Below, in pieces: positions 24,255 to 32,383 of a stretch of 45,572 bases of DNA. How positions within the stretch are numbered: position 1 is the first letter of the stretch; every line of letters starts with the position of its first letter. The stretch comes from DAONFI01 sp035403485. Its GTDB lineage: Bacteria; Planctomycetota; Phycisphaerae; SM23-33. The stretch is from positions 1 through 45,572 of the forward strand of contig CAZIAZ010000021.1 in assembly GCA_964536835.1 (NCBI GenBank). Reading direction: 5' to 3'. Under the pieces are notes generated by a model. It saw only the letters and a list, made by a program, of their open reading frames with translations. It was not told the DNA's origin and made no database searches. A program made the translations under genes and the position numbers.

Positions 24255-25198
24255 CAGAAAAGACCTCCACGCATTATGCGTATTATCGCAGGGCCGAAGA
24301 TTGTGAGTATTACAGCCATCACAAGCAGCAGGCAGGGCACGAGTATGCGGACGCTGGCCGTGGCGGCCAGATTTTCCGCACGCACCGACCGTCGCAGTCG
24401 CAGTGCGGAGGCCTGGTCGTGTAAAACGTTCGCCAGCGGTGTGCCGAGCTGTTGGGCCTGCGTGACGGCGGAGGCTAACGACTGTATCGAATCGAGCGGT
24501 ACGCGCTGTGCCATGTTCGCAAGTGCCTGCTGCCGGGTTGTGCCGAGTTCTATCTCGGCGAGCATCGCGCGAAGCTCGACGTTAAGCGGCTCGGAATCTT
24601 GCGGGTCTTCGTCAACTATGGTGCGGACAGCTTCGGTAAAATTGGCTCCTGCGCCCATGGCCAGCGATATGAGGTCCAGGGCATAGGGCAGTTGACGGGT
24701 GATTGAACGCATGCGCTTGGCGGACTGGTCTGCCAGCTGGATGATGCACAGCGATGAACCGACGGCTATGCCGAGTATTATTACAGAAATGCTCGGCGAA
24801 CCTGCGACGAGAATGTGTAATAATTCCAGTACCATGCCTAATCCGAAGCCCGTCATGAACGACAGGGCCAGAAATTCCTGCGGCGTATAATAATTCGGAT
24901 TGCCCGACGCGGTGAGCTGTTTGGAAATATACCGCTTGAGCGATTCGGACCTCAGTCTGTAACTTATGGCCAGAAATATCCACAGAAACGGCTTGAACAG
25001 GACGTTCTCAAAAAGTGTTTTGCGGTCGGTATGGCCGGTGGCGATGGCGGCTGCCCGCTGCGGCGAAAGCTTGATTTCGCCCTGTTGGCCGAAAACGGCT
25101 AATACGAACATGGATACGGACAGGAACAGGCCGGCCGACAACGCGACGTCCCAACTCCACCCCAACCAGAATGTTTCTGAAATTTCTGCAAATATCAT
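24254..25198 (-). CDS. tadC: Type II secretion F-domain protein, TadC-like
   Basis: This 314-residue inner-membrane protein of the Tad pilus platform pairs with TadB. It has N-terminal transmembrane segments (about 14-35 and 105-155), a cytoplasmic T2SSF domain (LPYALDLISLAMGAGANFTEAVRTI, then LAEIELGTTRQQALANMAQRV and LASAVTQAQQLGTPLANVLHDQA) and a C-terminal helix. The start ATG at 25198 has only a weak ribosome site. Upstream, tadB is separated from it by 107 bp of AT-rich repeat, whereas most other junctions in the operon overlap or are under 30 bp. Confidence 0.9.
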   Translation of the reverse strand: MIFAEISETFWLGWSWDVALSAGLFLSVSMFVLAVFGQQGEIKLSPQRAAAIATGHTDRKTLFENVLFKPFLWIFLAISYRLRSESLKRYISKQLTASGNPNYYTPQEFLALSFMTGFGLGMVLELLHILVAGSPSISVIILGIAVGSSLCIIQLADQSAKRMRSITRQLPYALDLISLAMGAGANFTEAVRTIVDEDPQDSEPLNVELRAMLAEIELGTTRQQALANMAQRVPLDSIQSLASAVTQAQQLGTPLANVLHDQASALRLRRSVRAENLAATASVRILVPCLLLVMAVILTIFGPAIIRIMRGGLF

Positions 25199-25305
25199 CG
25201 TTTAAAATCCGAAATTCAAATCCGGAACAAATCCGAATTTACAAATATCAAATCACCAATCGGAATTTGAAAATCAATCTTGGAGCATCTTATTTGCAGG
25301 ACGCT
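25199..25305. repeat. AT-rich repeat inserted between tadB and tadC
   Basis: This is the only large gap within the operon. It contains CAAATCCG twice and an imperfect stem: TTCAAATCCG (25215-25224) with CGGAATTTGAA (25261-25271). It has the AT-rich, ATCCGAATT-like composition of dispersed non-coding repeats and no coding potential. It separates tadC from the usual short intergenic ribosome site. Confidence 0.55.
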
Positions 25306-26151
25306 CTAAATATCTATTTCCATTATTTTCCGTATCCACAGGAAACCCACAAGGTTCATCAGGAAAACAGCCGACAGAATCAGCTTGCCGATGTCGTCTG
25401 TAAAAAGTTTTTCCACGTTTGAACCAGGTATGAAATACATTATGCACATGACGACGAGCGGCATTGCGCCCAACCATCTTGCGGTGGCTCGGCCCTGTGC
25501 GGTCAGCGAGTCAACTCTTGCGTTGAGCCGCTGGATTTCACGTATCGAATCTGCAATCCTGTCCAGCGTATCGCCCAGGTCGCCGCCCTGTTGCCTGTGC
25601 GTGTGGAGCGCGGTGAACAGCAGCCTGTAATCTGCCGAGCCGATTCGCTTTGCCGTCGAAAGCATGGCTTCGTCGAGCGGCGTGCCGTATTCATATTCGC
25701 TTAGAAGATGTGAAAATTCCTGGCTTATCGGGGCTGGCGCGTCGCGGGCGATGAGTTCCATCGCCTGTACCAGGTTCAAACCGGCTCTTACGCCGGACGC
25801 CAGCGTCTGAATGCCCTCGACTATCTGCGTTTCGAGCCTGTCGAGTCGTTTTTTTTGCAGCTTGCGTATAATCGCGCCAGGCAACATCAATCCGCCGCCG
25901 GCGGCAAGCAGAAACGCAATCAGGCTCCAGTTGGTTAATGATGACGCCAATATGCCGAAAACCAGCGACGAAACTGCCGTCAGAATCGTAACCGTGCGGG
26001 CTGAAACGTCCAACAGCAACTGATTTTGCAGAATGAACGAATTCTGCTTTTCGACTGTTCTGATGAGCGAGATAATCGGGTTCAGGCCCATGAAAACACA
26101 CAGTGCCGAAAATATCAGTATCAACAGTGTATAAATGAGTTCAGCGTTCAT
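25306..26151 (-). CDS. tadB: Type II secretion F-domain protein, TadB-like
   Basis: This 281-residue inner-membrane platform protein of the Tad pilus has N-terminal transmembrane segments (about 1-20 and 75-105). The cytoplasmic T2SSF domain has IVEGIQTLASGVRAGLNLVQAMELI, the conserved EYEYGTPLDEAM and HRQQGGDLGDTLDRIADSIRE. The C-terminus has two further helices. I chose ATG 26151, which overlaps the FHA-CpaF stop by 11 bp; ATG 26172 is an alternative that adds seven residues and has no well-placed ribosome site. With TadC it forms the platform that the CpaF ATPase drives. Confidence 0.9.
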   Translation of the reverse strand: MNAELIYTLLILIFSALCVFMGLNPIISLIRTVEKQNSFILQNQLLLDVSARTVTILTAVSSLVFGILASSLTNWSLIAFLLAAGGGLMLPGAIIRKLQKKRLDRLETQIVEGIQTLASGVRAGLNLVQAMELIARDAPAPISQEFSHLLSEYEYGTPLDEAMLSTAKRIGSADYRLLFTALHTHRQQGGDLGDTLDRIADSIREIQRLNARVDSLTAQGRATARWLGAMPLVVMCIMYFIPGSNVEKLFTDDIGKLILSAVFLMNLVGFLWIRKIMEIDI

Positions 26152-28036
26152 CTGTATATCCGGTGAAAACATCCAGTGTCAGGAACTCCCGTCTCAGGAG
26201 TTCTTCGGCGAAGTGCGGAATATAGCCCGTATGTTTGAGTCTGCCGAAGTTGGCGGCATCTATATCCGTGCTGCGGACTGCGAAAATATCTTCCGTGAGT
26301 ATTCTGCCGGTCTCTTCTTCTATTCCGAAAACTTCGCTCACGTGCGTTACTCTGCGTGAGCCGTCAGCCAGTCGGGTTATCTGCACGATGAGGTCCAGTG
26401 CGGCGGCAATCTGTTCGCGTATTGCGCGTATCGGCATATCGACAGCCATCAGTACCATCGTCTCCAGACGCAGCAGGGTGTCGTCCGGCGTGTTGGCGTG
26501 AATTGTCGATAGTGAGCCGTCGTGGCCGGTGTTCATTGCCTGCAACATGTCCAGCGCTTCGGGGCCGCGTACTTCGCCGACTATCAGCCTGTCCGGCCGC
26601 ATTCGCAGCGCGTTGCGAACTAAATCGCGTATGGTGTATGCGCCTTTGCCCTCTATGTTCGCGGGCTTGGTTTCGAGTCGCACCAGATGCTCCTGCTTGA
26701 GTTGCAGTTCAGCCGAGTCTTCTATCGTTATGATACGCTCGCTTTGCGGGATGAACGAGCTAAGTACGTTCAGCGTGGTGGTTTTGCCGCTGCCTGTGCC
26801 GCCGGAGATGAGTATGTTCTTTCGGCCGAGGACGCAGGCTCTCAAAAAACTCGCCACGGGTGGCGTAAGCGTTTTTCGCTCGATGAGGTCGTCCATAGTA
26901 AAAGGTATCTGCGCGAATTTTCGTATCGTCAGCGTCGGCCCTGAAAGGCTCAGCGGGTTGATTACTGCGTTGACGCGCGACCCATCGGGCAGGCGGGCGT
27001 CGACGAGCGGTGTCGAGCGGTCTATTCGGCGGCCGACGGGCGTGATTATCCGCTCGATGATGCTTTCAACTATCGCGTCCGAGAAGAAACTTCTGCCCGT
27101 GTTCTGCAATGAGCCGTCTTTTTCAATATATATGCGGTCACGGCCGACGACCATGATTTCATTTACGTTGGGCATTTCCAACAGGTCCTGCAGCGGGCCG
27201 TAACCGAGTACGACGTCCTCTATCTCCTTGCTGAACATCCGCCGCGTGATGTATGACTGCAGTTGCGGCGTCAATTTCGGAGAAATTTTCTGGAGTTGAT
27301 GTTCCCAGCCGTCTTCGATGGCGGCGATGTTTTCCTTAAAATAGCTCGGTTTAAGTTTTAGCGGAAACCAGCTTATTATGTCGGAAATGATTCTGGCGAT
27401 TATTTCTTCCTGGCCGGGGTCTGTGAGGTCGGTATCCTCAAAGCCGTAGCTGTACATGAGTTTGCCCGTAGAACGGCGAGCCAGTTCCGTGACCACGCTT
27501 CGCCAGAGATATTCCCGTACGACGTACTGCCGCATTTCATCGTCTGTTTCGTTGAAGTGGGCGGAGATTATATTCTGCAACTGGCGTTTTATCAGCGCCA
27601 CTACGTTTGCGTCCGACACTCCCGATTGGCCGGTGACGCGCAGATTGAGCTGTTCGAGCAGTTCGGCGTGCATGGCCTGTTCGAGGTCGATGACCCGTTT
27701 TCGCGGCGAATCGACGGCGGATTTTGCGGCGACTCGCCTGGCAGTCGGCTGCATCATGTATATGCTGAATTCGCCGATGCGGATTTCGTCGCCGAATTCG
27801 ATTTTGACTTTTTGCGAAGGGTGCACTTCCTGGTTAGCCACCACCGCGCCGCCGCGGCCGGTTATCTCGATATAATAGCTGCCGCCCTCGAAAAAAATCC
27901 TGCCGTGCTTTCGCGAGACAAACTGGCTGGGCAAAACGATATCGCACGACTCATCGCGGCCGAACGTCACCGAATGGTCGGCAACTTTCAGCGTCCTGCG
28001 TTCGTCCTTGAATTGGTTGTAAACCCAGATTTCCAC
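26141..28036 (-). CDS. cpaF: FHA-CpaF fusion: Tad secretion ATPase with N-terminal phosphothreonine-binding domain
   Basis: This is a 631-residue protein. Residues 1-95 form an FHA domain (G26-R27 in FGRDES, SRKH at 41-44, GDEIRIGEFSIYM), then a linker and a CpaF/TadA ATPase. The ATPase has a helical N-domain, VNEIMVVGRDRIYIEKDG, and RPLVDARLPDGSRV-like sequence (here TPLVDARLPDGSRVNAVINP). Walker A GGTGSGKT lies at 412-419, Walker B LIVGEVRG with Glu488, and the His box GSLSTIHANT at about 507-516. It energises pilin assembly. The start is GTG at 28036 with GGAG 7 nt upstream. An FHA fused to CpaF suggests that binding of a phosphoprotein, perhaps the operon's kinase, recruits or activates the motor. 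Confidence 0.93.
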   Translation of the reverse strand: MEIWVYNQFKDERRTLKVADHSVTFGRDESCDIVLPSQFVSRKHGRIFFEGGSYYIEITGRGGAVVANQEVHPSQKVKIEFGDEIRIGEFSIYMMQPTARRVAAKSAVDSPRKRVIDLEQAMHAELLEQLNLRVTGQSGVSDANVVALIKRQLQNIISAHFNETDDEMRQYVVREYLWRSVVTELARRSTGKLMYSYGFEDTDLTDPGQEEIIARIISDIISWFPLKLKPSYFKENIAAIEDGWEHQLQKISPKLTPQLQSYITRRMFSKEIEDVVLGYGPLQDLLEMPNVNEIMVVGRDRIYIEKDGSLQNTGRSFFSDAIVESIIERIITPVGRRIDRSTPLVDARLPDGSRVNAVINPLSLSGPTLTIRKFAQIPFTMDDLIERKTLTPPVASFLRACVLGRKNILISGGTGSGKTTTLNVLSSFIPQSERIITIEDSAELQLKQEHLVRLETKPANIEGKGAYTIRDLVRNALRMRPDRLIVGEVRGPEALDMLQAMNTGHDGSLSTIHANTPDDTLLRLETMVLMAVDMPIRAIREQIAAALDLIVQITRLADGSRRVTHVSEVFGIEEETGRILTEDIFAVRSTDIDAANFGRLKHTGYIPHFAEELLRREFLTLDVFTGYTDER

Positions 28037-28062
28037 CTGTAGTCTCCGTTTTGCTATATAAC

Positions 28063-28842
28063 TTAGCGGGTTCTGCCTTTGACAGCCTGCGTCGCCAGAG
28101 AGCCGAGCAGCGGATTTATGTTTATATCCGTCGGGGCTGGCGCCGAATAGGGCCGCAATTCCAGCTGTATCTGGCCGGTCATGTGCGTCAGGACGTTGTC
28201 CAGCCGCAGCGAGACTTCTTCCGGAACTTCCACTGTTATGCGATTATAACTCTGGCCGACTGATTTGCCTTCGACGGCAGCGCCTTTGCCGCCGATGTTC
28301 AGAACGCGTACGCCCTCGATTATCCGGTACGATTGCAGCGGCTGGCCGTTGAGTGAAAACAGGCCGCAGAGATTTACGCGGTCGCCGGCGGAAAGGGCGT
28401 CGCCGAGCGACTGGCTTTTGTCGAATTCTATGCTCTTGAGCACCATGCCGTCGGAAATCCTGTTTGACGGATTCGTGCCTTCGCGGCCGGTGATGTGGTC
28501 CCACAACAGGAACTGGCCTTTGCGGACGGGCTGATTGACGCGCTTGCCGCCCTCGACCAGCAGCATGTCTTTCTGCGACCATTTTATGACGTTGCCGAAA
28601 GATTTACGAGCCGCTTCGGTGGCTGGTATTTCACATGCCTCGATACAATCGCTGCGAAGCCTGTCGCCAGCGGAAAGATCGCGACGAAGTTCGATTATTT
28701 TTACCGAGTTGCCCTCGTATTCGTCGCGAATAGCCTTGATATGCAGGTTATATACCGCAGCCGCCAGAATGCCCAGAACCAATGCTATGAGTATCAGCCA
28801 CTTGTTCTGAACGCCTATGGCCTGTTGTTCGTGTTCAGCCAT
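28063..28842 (-). CDS. cpaB: CpaB/RcpC-like Tad pilus assembly protein
   Basis: This 259-residue protein has one N-terminal transmembrane helix (about 15-34, WLILIALVLGILAAAVYNL), a SAF-like domain (about 48-112, RRDLSAGDRLRSDCIEACEIP, then VRKGQFLLWDHI) and a C-terminal RcpC-type beta domain (LGDALSAGDRVNLCGLF, then ITVEVPEEVSLRLDN). In Tad systems CpaB sits in the periplasm and supports the secretin pore. The start follows AGGA by 7 nt, and the gene begins 5 bp after the kinase gene. Confidence 0.85.
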   Translation of the reverse strand: MAEHEQQAIGVQNKWLILIALVLGILAAAVYNLHIKAIRDEYEGNSVKIIELRRDLSAGDRLRSDCIEACEIPATEAARKSFGNVIKWSQKDMLLVEGGKRVNQPVRKGQFLLWDHITGREGTNPSNRISDGMVLKSIEFDKSQSLGDALSAGDRVNLCGLFSLNGQPLQSYRIIEGVRVLNIGGKGAAVEGKSVGQSYNRITVEVPEEVSLRLDNVLTHMTGQIQLELRPYSAPAPTDININPLLGSLATQAVKGRTR

Positions 28843-28847
28843 GATTA

Positions 28848-31625
28848 TTAATCCTCGTTTGCTCCGCCGACTTTATTGAGCAGTTCTCTGGCTTCGGGAG
28901 TGTCCAGAAACTGCAACGCACGCTTGAAATGGTATCGTGCCGTCTTTTCGTCATCTTCTTCAAGGGCACGTTTGCCCAGGTAAATGTCCTTTTTGTAACG
29001 GGTAAGCTGTACCCTCTTCTGAATCTCGGGAGTAGCCTGTATTTTCGACGCATCGTCATAATACTTCAACGCCTCCTGGAAACGGTTCTGCTTCATCTCC
29101 TTGTCGCCCATCTCGACGAGATTCTGATATTTCTGCTGGTCGTCCAGCATTACGAGCATGGCGTCGACCTGGGCCGCGGCGGCAGGTTTTATCTGCTTGG
29201 CGTTGGTATATTCGGCGCGGGCTTCGTCGTATTTTTTCTCTTGCGCGAGTTGTTTGGCGTTTTCGACGGCCAGATTGAAGCGGCAGTCGATTATGCGGCT
29301 GGCCGTGTCGGAATCTTCGGAAATTTTCTGCGCGGCGACGTATAGGTTCATAGCCTTTGAATATCTGCCGGCGGTGAATTCTGCGCTGGCGTCATTGATG
29401 ATTGTTTCGCGTTTGGCGGCTGCGTCGAGTTTTGAGATTAAATCCGATATTTCCGCATTTTTCGGGCAGAGTTTATCGGCTTCGACGAGCGTCTCTCGCG
29501 CGGCTGAAGTTTTTCCCTCGGCTATCAGACGCTTAGCCTTCGAGAGTTTTTCGCGAGCATTGATAAGCCGCAATTCCTTGGTGTATTGAGCCTTGGTTTT
29601 TGCGTCCAGGTCGGGCATCTTCAATGCCTGCGTTATGGCTGATTTCAAGGCCTTGTCGTCATTGTTGGTATGAGCCCTGTTTATGGCTTCGATGAGTTTT
29701 GCGAGCGTCTGGCTGGACATCAACTCTTTCAGTTTTTGCGACGCGGTTGCGAGCATATTCTCATATTGGCCCCTGTCGAGAAGTTTTACGCCAGGCTCAC
29801 TGCCGTCGAAAAGTGCCAGGGCCTTTTGATATGCCTGCCTGGCGACGTCGTATTGGCCGAGTTTTTCCGCCGTATCGCCGTCGCGCAGCAACTGGCTGAA
29901 CGTGAACCTGACCCTTTCCCGCGAGATGGAGTTTTTCAGCTCGGCGAGGGCTTTTTCCTGGCCTTCGGTCAGATTTACATCGCCGATGGCCAGGTCGGAG
30001 CTCAGATTGTTGAGAGCCTGGTCAAAGTCCGCGACCTTGATGGGATTTTTTATCATCTTGCGAGCGGCATTCGTGGCGTTGTAAAAAATATTCGAACTGT
30101 AACGGTAACGTTTGAGGGCATCCAGGTCGGTCTTGCGCTTGCGCAGCCAGTTGGTGAATTCTTCGTTGTTGGAGGTCGTCTGGAGCTTGTTCAAAAATTC
30201 CTCTGCTGTGTTTTCCTGCAACTGTGCTGCGGCCCAGTCGGCGCCGTCGATGTCGATATTGATTTTGCACATGATACCGAGCAGCCGGGCTCTGTCGCTG
30301 CTGGATGAATGCGGAAATTCCTTGCAGACTTCGTCGAATTTCTCCATCGCCGAGCCGAAGCGGCCCTGCGTGAAGAGATTTGCGCCTTCGATGTAAACCT
30401 GTCGCGACATTTCGTTGTAGTGTTCCGATTTGTAATGAGCGTTCATCAGAAATACGCTCAGCAGTGCCACCAGGAACACCGCCGCCGCGGAAGCGAGCGA
30501 TATCAGCATGATTTTTTTTCTGCGGCTCATCGGGCCAGCCGGCAGGGGGGCTGTGGGCGTTTCGTCAAGTATTACGCCGCCGTCATGTGATGCGGCGGCT
30601 GCGGCTGATTTCGAGAATTGCGGCACATCCATGCCCTGCTGTTGCATGGAGTCTATTTCCATGTTCGCCATCTGCGATATCATGCCGCCCTTGCCTTTGT
30701 GTTGGCCGACTTTGGCGGGGGCGGATTTCTTTGCAGTTTTGCCGGCGAAATTGCCCCGCAACGCGATTGCGAATTCCTCCGCCGATTTGAAACGCCTGTT
30801 CGGGTCTTTCTCCATCAGCCTGGCTACCACGTTGCTGAGAGGTACGGGGATGGACGGCAGAACGTCGTGCAGACGCGGTGCGGTGACGGCTGGATTGCCG
30901 TGCCATTTCATCCATCGCAACGCCTGGCTGTGTTTGTCGCGAACGATGTCTTCGAAAATTTCGTTGAATTTTTCACGGCCTATGAGCATTTCGTAGGCTA
31001 TGAAGCCCAGCGAGTATAAGTCGGCACGTCCGTCGACTTCTCCGTTGCCGGCGTATATCTCCGGCGCCAGGTATTTTGTGGTGGCTAGCGGCATCGACGC
31101 ATTGCTGTCGGTGGTGGTTGCCACGCCGAAATCTATTATTGTGGGCCGAAGGCCGTTGGTGGACATGACGATGTTGCTCGGCTTGATGTCGCGATGAACT
31201 ATGCCCGCGGAATGCACGTCGTGCAGCGCACTTGCAAGGCGGAAAAGTATCAGCAGCATCGCGCGGGGTTCGACGGGGCCTTCCGCTTCCTGTATGAGAA
31301 ACTCCAGCGAATAACCGTCGACGAGTTCCATGACGTAAAACAGGCCCTGCTCGGTTTCGAACATGTCGTGGATGGTGACTATGGCGTCGGACTTCTCGCC
31401 CAGCCGCGCAAGGTTGTTTATGTTCTGCATGACCCGCTGACGGTACGTGGGGTCTGCAATCAGATGGGTTGCGATGTGCTTTATGGCGACGTCCCTGCCA
31501 AGTATGGGGTCTTTGCAGCGATAGACCACTCCCTGGCCGCCTATTCCGAGGACGGCGGTGACTTCATAGCGGCCTATCGTGTGGCCGGGCTGAAACGTTG
31601 TCGAATTGGTATTGCTGTCAGTCAT
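28848..31625 (-). CDS. Transmembrane Ser/Thr protein kinase with long C-terminal TPR/helical region
   Basis: This 925-residue eukaryotic-type kinase carries all key residues: Gly loop GIGGQGVV (28-34), Lys49 (VAIKH), HRD 144-146 (GIVHRDIKPSN), DFG 165-167 and APE 187-189. After a linker (about 295-368) a transmembrane helix spans about 371-394. The C-terminal 530 residues are Ala/Lys/Glu-rich helices with TPR-like spacing (GQYDVARQAYQKALALF, RFQEALKYYDDASKI, DEKTARYHFKRALQFL), predicted outside the membrane. The gene lies 6 bp after the prepilin peptidase and 5 bp before cpaB, inside the Tad operon. Likely targets are the operon's FHA proteins or their partners; this is inference. Confidence 0.95.
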   Translation of the reverse strand: MTDSNTNSTTFQPGHTIGRYEVTAVLGIGGQGVVYRCKDPILGRDVAIKHIATHLIADPTYRQRVMQNINNLARLGEKSDAIVTIHDMFETEQGLFYVMELVDGYSLEFLIQEAEGPVEPRAMLLILFRLASALHDVHSAGIVHRDIKPSNIVMSTNGLRPTIIDFGVATTTDSNASMPLATTKYLAPEIYAGNGEVDGRADLYSLGFIAYEMLIGREKFNEIFEDIVRDKHSQALRWMKWHGNPAVTAPRLHDVLPSIPVPLSNVVARLMEKDPNRRFKSAEEFAIALRGNFAGKTAKKSAPAKVGQHKGKGGMISQMANMEIDSMQQQGMDVPQFSKSAAAAASHDGGVILDETPTAPLPAGPMSRRKKIMLISLASAAAVFLVALLSVFLMNAHYKSEHYNEMSRQVYIEGANLFTQGRFGSAMEKFDEVCKEFPHSSSSDRARLLGIMCKINIDIDGADWAAAQLQENTAEEFLNKLQTTSNNEEFTNWLRKRKTDLDALKRYRYSSNIFYNATNAARKMIKNPIKVADFDQALNNLSSDLAIGDVNLTEGQEKALAELKNSISRERVRFTFSQLLRDGDTAEKLGQYDVARQAYQKALALFDGSEPGVKLLDRGQYENMLATASQKLKELMSSQTLAKLIEAINRAHTNNDDKALKSAITQALKMPDLDAKTKAQYTKELRLINAREKLSKAKRLIAEGKTSAARETLVEADKLCPKNAEISDLISKLDAAAKRETIINDASAEFTAGRYSKAMNLYVAAQKISEDSDTASRIIDCRFNLAVENAKQLAQEKKYDEARAEYTNAKQIKPAAAAQVDAMLVMLDDQQKYQNLVEMGDKEMKQNRFQEALKYYDDASKIQATPEIQKRVQLTRYKKDIYLGKRALEEDDEKTARYHFKRALQFLDTPEARELLNKVGGANED

Positions 31626-31631
31626 TTTTGA

Positions 31632-32171
31632 TTACATCCATATAAAACGACAGTGAAGTCCTGCAAGTTCGATTATCATGACTATTGCGCATCCGACGCA
31701 TAGTGCAAGGCCCAGCGGCAGTTTGCGGCTGGTTTGGTCTGTCGGCGAGGGCGGATTTGCGCCGGCTGCAGCCATGTATGCGAAGAAACCTATTCTTCGG
31801 AATGTGGCAGACAGCTGTTTTTTTGCTACGAGCATGGCCACCGCCGCTACGGCTGCGACGCACAGTCCGAAGAACATGGCTGTTATCGTGAATCGCCAGC
31901 CGGCGAGTGCGCCGACGGCGGCTAACAGTTTAACGTCTCCACCGCCGATTGCACCGAATTTCCACGCTACGAACGCCGGCAGAAATCCAGCCGCCATGCC
32001 GATGATGGCATCCTGCAGGCTCATGCCGCCCGATATTGCCGCATGGCCAAGCAGGCCGGCTGCCAGGCACGGCAAGGTTATGACGTTGTGAACCTTGCCT
32101 GCGACGACGTCGTCAATGCCCGCCGCAATCAGCATGCCGCCAAGCACCCAGTAATGCCACGTAGCCTGCAT
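31632..32171 (-). CDS. tadV: Prepilin peptidase, A24 family (TadV/CpaA)
   Basis: This 179-residue membrane-spanning aspartic peptidase cleaves the leader of Flp pilin. The second catalytic Asp lies in the GGGDVKLL motif (GxGDxK of A24 peptidases), and the first in GIDDVVAGKVHNVIT near residue 20. The hydrophobic segments account for four to five transmembrane helices. The N-methylase domain of larger PilD enzymes is absent, as in TadV. I chose ATG 32171, which overlaps the flp stop codon (TGATG); a TTG three bases upstream is less likely. The C-terminal 40 residues (ICC-like, VGCAIVMIIELAGL) form a further helix. Confidence 0.93.
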   Translation of the reverse strand: MQATWHYWVLGGMLIAAGIDDVVAGKVHNVITLPCLAAGLLGHAAISGGMSLQDAIIGMAAGFLPAFVAWKFGAIGGGDVKLLAAVGALAGWRFTITAMFFGLCVAAVAAVAMLVAKKQLSATFRRIGFFAYMAAAGANPPSPTDQTSRKLPLGLALCVGCAIVMIIELAGLHCRFIWM

Positions 32172-32383
32172 CAATCGGTCGGGTCGTCCGATGCGTTGCC
32201 GCTCTTTACGTCAGTGTACTGCTCGCCGAACCATTTGCTGATGTCGTCCTTGAACCACAGGATGACCGCAAGGAGCGGCAATGCAATCGCCGCCACGATG
32301 AGTATGTACTCTATCATGGTTGCACCCTGTTCGTCTTTCATCAGGCTGCGAAGTTCGTTGCGAATTTTTCCATACAACTTCAT
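32171..32383 (-). CDS. flp: Flp/Fap-type pilin
   Basis: This 70-residue prepilin has a short basic leader (MKLYGKIRNELRSLMKDEQG), a cleavage site G20-A21 and the Flp motif ATMIEY with Glu25 at mature position 5. A hydrophobic helix follows (ILIVAAIALPLLAVILWF), then a short polar tail. TadV would cleave after G20, leaving a 50-residue pilin that polymerises into Tad fibres. CAGGAG lies before the ATG at 32383, which overlaps the cpaF stop (ATGA). It is the only pilin in the window; no TadE/TadF minor pilins are seen. Confidence 0.93.
   Translation of the reverse strand: MKLYGKIRNELRSLMKDEQGATMIEYILIVAAIALPLLAVILWFKDDISKWFGEQYTDVKSGNASDDPTD

Noticed and set aside
25199..25305. tRNA-like TTCAAATCC sequence
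   Set aside because: There is no cloverleaf around it; the word belongs to the AT-rich repeat.
25171..25422. 83-residue plus-strand frame across the tadB-tadC gap
   Set aside because: Its first part is the antisense of tadC and its middle is the AT-rich repeat; no domain.
29670..30308. 212-residue plus-strand frame opposite the kinase gene (likewise 6902-7483, 5443-6048)
   Set aside because: These are long antisense frames over clear genes with normal codon structure on the minus strand.
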